A DNA stretch of 64,000 nt from JANMZO01 sp963763135. GTDB taxonomy: Bacteria > Actinomycetota > Acidimicrobiia > Acidimicrobiales > JANYDT01. The position numbers and the translations under genes were made by a program. A model generated the notes under the pieces. That model searched no databases and was not told the DNA's origin. It saw nothing but the letters and a program-made list of their open reading frames with translations. Shown here piece after piece: positions 60,965 to 64,000 of the stretch (within the stretch, counting starts at the first letter, position 1; the number at the start of each line of letters is the position of its first letter). Location of the stretch: the NCBI GenBank assembly GCA_963763135.1, contig CAVXNJ010000004.1:434001-498000 (forward strand). Direction: 5' to 3'.

Positions 60965-63361
60965 CTACACGCCTTCCGCTGCGTCGATACCCGCGTCGCT
61001 TTCCGGTTGCTGCGGATTCAGCGCCGCGAAGAACGCCGGAGGAGCGCTCCAGGGGTTGGGAGGGCTACCGGCTTCAGCGGCAGCAATCGAACGCCACACC
61101 CGTTCGGGTGTGCACGGAAGGTCGATGTGCCGAATGCCCAGGTGGGCCACGGCATCGATGACCGCGTTTTGGATCGCCGGCGTTGAACCGATCGTCGCCG
61201 CCTCGCCGATGCCCTTCGCTCCCAGGGGGTTGAGCGGTGAAGGAGTCTGGGTTGACCGTACTTCGAAACTCGGAAGTTCCGCGGCGGAGGGCAACGCGTA
61301 GTCAGCGAAGTTCGAACTGATCGGGTTGCCGTCGTGGTCGTAGACGACCTGTTCGTAGAGCGCTTGCCCGAGGCCCGAGGCGATGCCACCGTGCTGCTGG
61401 CCCTCCACGAGGAGCGGGTTCAACACGGTGCCGCAGTCATCAACCGCGAGGTGACGGATCAGCCGGGCTTCACCGGTCTCGGCATCAACTTCGACGACTG
61501 CAATGTGCGCACCAAACGGGAAGGTAGCGCCGTCCTGGTTGAAGATGAACTCGCCGGCGATCGGCCCCTGTTCCGCCTCAGCAGATCGTGTGGCCAGTTC
61601 ACTCCAGGTGAGCCCCGAGGTCGGAACCCCGGCGACGCCGATCGTGGCGGCGGCAACGTCGACGACGATGTCGTTCACGTCGGCTTCGAGCAGCGTGGCG
61701 GCAATGGCGCGTGCCTTGTCGACCATTATCTCGGTCGCTTTGTTGACGGCCGAGCCGGCGAGTTGCAGCGAACGCGAACCGCCCGTGCCTCCACCCTGCG
61801 GGACGCGGTCGGTGTCGCCGTCGACGAGTCGGATCTGATCCATGGGAATGCCGGTCTGGTCAGAGACGAGCATCGCGAACGCGGTTTGATGACCCTGGCC
61901 GTGCGCCGATGTACCGGCGAACACGGTGGCTGAACCATCGGGGTGAACTTCGACGGCGCCGAACTCCGTCGCGCCGCCGCCGGCAGTGATCTCGACGTAT
62001 GCGGCCACCCCGATGCCCAACAACTTCGTATCGCCACGTTGGCGTCGGGCGGCCTGTTCGGCCCGAAGCTCGGCGTAGCCGATCTCGTCGGCTGCGGTGT
62101 GGAGCGGAAGCTTGTATCGGCCCGAGTCGTAGACATTGCCGCCAATCGACGTGAACGGGTACACGTCGTCGGCCAGAAAATTGCGCTCCCGCAGAACGAT
62201 CGGGTCAATACCGAGTTCGATCGCCGCCTGGTCGACCAGTCGTTCGAGGAGTGCCGTCGCCTCGGGCCGTCCGGCACCCCGGTAGGCCCCCATGGGAGTG
62301 GTGTTGGTGACCGCCACCGCAACGTGGAACTCCATTGCAGGGAACTGGTAGTTGCCCGGAGCCATGCGACGCGTGCCCCCCGGAAGAAACGCGCCGATCG
62401 TCGGGTACGCTCCCGCGTCGCCGACGAGATGAACGCGCAGCCCCGTAAATGTGCCATCGGCCTTGCAACCGAGTTCGGCATATTGGATCTGGCCGCGACT
62501 GTGCGGAAGCGTGCGCATGTCTTCCGTTCGGGTGGGCACCCAGACCACCGGACGCTGAAGGTCCTTGGCCGCTTTGGTCACCACGGTGTATTCGTGATGA
62601 AGACCGGCTTTTCCGCCAAAGCCGCCGCCAACTTGGGGAGTGATGATGTGGATGTCTTTCGTTTCCCACCCGAGGGCCTTGGCCAATTGACCGTGGAGTC
62701 CGTGCGGCATCTGCGTGGATGCCCAAACGGTAACCCGGCCGTCGTCAGCGGGAGCGGCCGCGCAGCAATCCGGTTCCATGGGAGCCACAGCAAGGCGCTG
62801 ATTGACGTAGCGACCCCGCACAATGACATCGGACGAAGCCTCAAGGTCCAACGGGTGCTTGTCGTAGATCACGAGCGCCTGGTTTGATCCGTGTGCGGGA
62901 AAGATCAGCTCAGCACCCTCGGCGAGCGCGGCTTCGGCGTCGATGACCGCAGGCAGCGGATCGATCTCGGCCCAGACGCTTTCTGCGGCGTCTTCGGCCT
63001 GCGCGGCAGATTCGGCGAACACGACGGCATACGCGTCACCCACGAATCGAACTCGCTCAAATGCGAGTGGAGGCCGGGCAAAGTCATCGTGGACGGGAAC
63101 GAACCCGTGGTGCGGGGCGACCCCCAACTCGGTGGCGGTCCAGACCGCAACGACGCCCGGCATCGCCTGCGCATCTTCAACGTGAATGCTGCGAATCACG
63201 CCGTGCGCCACCTGGGATCGTACGAATGATGCATACAATCGGCCCTCGAGCGGCAGGTCGGCCACGTAGATCCCAAGGCCTTTGAGGAGGGCAGGGTCTT
63301 CGGAGCGAACGACCCGGGTGCCCAGCAACGAACCACGAATACCGTTTTCAGCGACTGTCAT
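60965..63361 (-). CDS. Molybdenum hydroxylase large subunit (xanthine dehydrogenase/CoxL family)
   Basis: 798 residues. N-terminal Ald_Xan_dh_C domain (RVVRSEDPALLKGLGIYVAD), then the molybdopterin-binding part: VGGGFGGKAG, AYRGAGRPEATALLERLVD (form-II type active-site loop, not the AYXCSFR of CO dehydrogenase), GGGTGGSRSLQLAGSA, and catalytic Glu in GAKGIGEAATIGS (about 722). It hydroxylates C-H bonds with water. The medium FAD and small 2Fe-2S subunits are not next to it in the window, an unusual solitary arrangement. AGGTAGG lies upstream of the ATG. Confidence 0.92.
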   Translation of the reverse strand: MTVAENGIRGSLLGTRVVRSEDPALLKGLGIYVADLPLEGRLYASFVRSQVAHGVIRSIHVEDAQAMPGVVAVWTATELGVAPHHGFVPVHDDFARPPLAFERVRFVGDAYAVVFAESAAQAEDAAESVWAEIDPLPAVIDAEAALAEGAELIFPAHGSNQALVIYDKHPLDLEASSDVIVRGRYVNQRLAVAPMEPDCCAAAPADDGRVTVWASTQMPHGLHGQLAKALGWETKDIHIITPQVGGGFGGKAGLHHEYTVVTKAAKDLQRPVVWVPTRTEDMRTLPHSRGQIQYAELGCKADGTFTGLRVHLVGDAGAYPTIGAFLPGGTRRMAPGNYQFPAMEFHVAVAVTNTTPMGAYRGAGRPEATALLERLVDQAAIELGIDPIVLRERNFLADDVYPFTSIGGNVYDSGRYKLPLHTAADEIGYAELRAEQAARRQRGDTKLLGIGVAAYVEITAGGGATEFGAVEVHPDGSATVFAGTSAHGQGHQTAFAMLVSDQTGIPMDQIRLVDGDTDRVPQGGGTGGSRSLQLAGSAVNKATEIMVDKARAIAATLLEADVNDIVVDVAAATIGVAGVPTSGLTWSELATRSAEAEQGPIAGEFIFNQDGATFPFGAHIAVVEVDAETGEARLIRHLAVDDCGTVLNPLLVEGQQHGGIASGLGQALYEQVVYDHDGNPISSNFADYALPSAAELPSFEVRSTQTPSPLNPLGAKGIGEAATIGSTPAIQNAVIDAVAHLGIRHIDLPCTPERVWRSIAAAEAGSPPNPWSAPPAFFAALNPQQPESDAGIDAAEGV

Positions 63362-63462
63362 TCGATGAACCTACCTCACGAGGACTGCTTTGCGAGAGGA
63401 GTCTGAGTCGATAACGTGGGGACGTAGTTGCCGGCCTCCTGCTCCGCCGAATCCGAAAGACG

Positions 63463-64000
63463 ATGATGCGCACCCCATTCAGCAAGGATTCCCCGACTGT
63501 CCGAACCCGTTCCGGTGTGGTGAGAGGCACGTACCGTTCGAAGCGAACGATCGCCCATTTCGCAGCAATTCCCTATGCCGCGGCACCAGTCGGTGAACGT
63601 CGTTGGCGTGCTCCGCAACCGACTCAACCGTGGCCCGGAGTCAGGCCCTGCACGAAGCCGGGTCCGATGGCGTTCCAACGGGCCCAGAACATGGAGTTGT
63701 TTCTGACTGCCATCGCTGAGGGTGTGGGCCTGTCGCGGCCGAAGCAGAAGGCACTGCTCACTGCGGTGAAGATCCCGCGCAAACAAAGTGAAGATTGCCT
63801 CACGCTCAACGTGAGGACGCCCGTCGGAGCGGCCGACCTGCCGGTCATGGTCTGGATCCACGGCGGAGACCACACGGACGGAAGCGGAAGCGATCCGTTC
63901 TATGCCTCTGATGCGCTACCCATCCGGGGGTGCGTCCTTGTCACGATCAATTACCGACTCGGACTTTTCGGGTTCTTCGCGCACCCTGACCTTTCGGCGG
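63463..64000 (+). CDS. Type-B carboxylesterase, N-terminal part (runs off the window)
   Basis: An open frame from ATG 63463 (or 63466) to the window end, 179 codons without a stop. TVRTRSGVVRGTYRS, then AAIPYAAAPVGERRWRAPQP, SEDCLTLNV and LPVMVWIHGGDHTDGSG are the ordered landmarks of type-B carboxylesterases, including the HGG oxyanion hole. The nucleophile elbow lies beyond the window. The SEDCL Cys normally forms a disulfide. Only a weak ribosome-binding site (GAAAGACG). Divergent from the molybdenum hydroxylase with a 101-bp gap. Confidence 0.85.
   Translation, partial: MMRTPFSKDSPTVRTRSGVVRGTYRSKRTIAHFAAIPYAAAPVGERRWRAPQPTQPWPGVRPCTKPGPMAFQRAQNMELFLTAIAEGVGLSRPKQKALLTAVKIPRKQSEDCLTLNVRTPVGAADLPVMVWIHGGDHTDGSGSDPFYASDALPIRGCVLVTINYRLGLFGFFAHPDLSA

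Overview
The window comes from a high-G+C bacterium, almost certainly an actinobacterium. Reasons are the dense ATGA-coupled operons, frequent GTG starts, a mycothiol-type maleylpyruvate isomerase homologue and several cytochrome P450s. Gene content (P450s, SDRs, SnoaL-like proteins, phosphotransferase/DUF6285 pairs, LivJHMGF-like transport) reminds me of environmental Acidimicrobiia such as Ilumatobacter relatives, but that placement is inference. No rRNA, tRNA, CRISPR array, prophage or insertion sequence was seen.

Layout. (1) 1-9 kb, plus strand: thiolase-like protein, VOC protein, kinase + DUF6285-like partner, P450, ABM protein, acyl-CoA dehydrogenase-fold flavoprotein, a free-standing phosphohistidine (PEP-utiliser) domain protein, SDR. 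(2) 9-14.4 kb, mostly minus: two P450s, a divergent TIM-barrel protein, an EcKL-type kinase, a PECR-like SDR. (3) 14.5-21.2 kb, plus: RDHSWG-motif beta-barrel protein, epimerase, a second DUF6285-like/kinase pair, three SnoaL-fold proteins, acyl-CoA synthetase. (4) 21.2-29.2 kb: minus-strand DinB/MDMPI protein and an AhpD/CMD-like gene with an in-frame TGA, then a plus-strand branched-chain-type ABC transporter (binding protein, fused LivH-LivM permease, LivG, LivF) and SDR. (5) 29.2-37.4 kb: FadH-like reductase, frameshifted P450, TetR, nitroreductase, a 46-bp palindrome, SDR, Rieske oxygenase, second phosphohistidine-domain protein. (6) 37.5-48.7 kb: amidase, methyltransferase, large surface protein with Thr/Ser repeats, small enzymes, LysR, flavin monooxygenase, HtrA protease. 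(7) 49-55.1 kb: ALDH, luciferase-like oxidoreductase, hydrolase, DUF1185-like protein with divergent GntR regulator, third DUF6285/kinase pair. (8) 55.1-64 kb: BVMO, nitronate monooxygenase, quinone reductase, OafA-type acyltransferase, molybdenum hydroxylase large subunit, start of a type-B carboxylesterase.

Taken together this is an accessory catabolic island for hydrophobic (terpenoid, steroid or alicyclic) carbon: import by the ABC system, oxygenation by P450/Rieske/BVMO, CoA activation, SDR/ACAD/thiolase-like chemistry, and an unusual emphasis on phosphorylation. There are four APH/EcKL-like kinases, three with a small DUF6285-like partner (an arrangement like LvaA-LvaB of levulinate catabolism), and two stand-alone swivelling phosphohistidine proteins lacking an ATP-grasp module. 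The most striking single observation is the candidate selenoprotein at 22089-22631: the TGA replaces exactly the second cysteine of a CxxC motif and a perfect 8-bp, SECIS-like hairpin follows 12 nt later.
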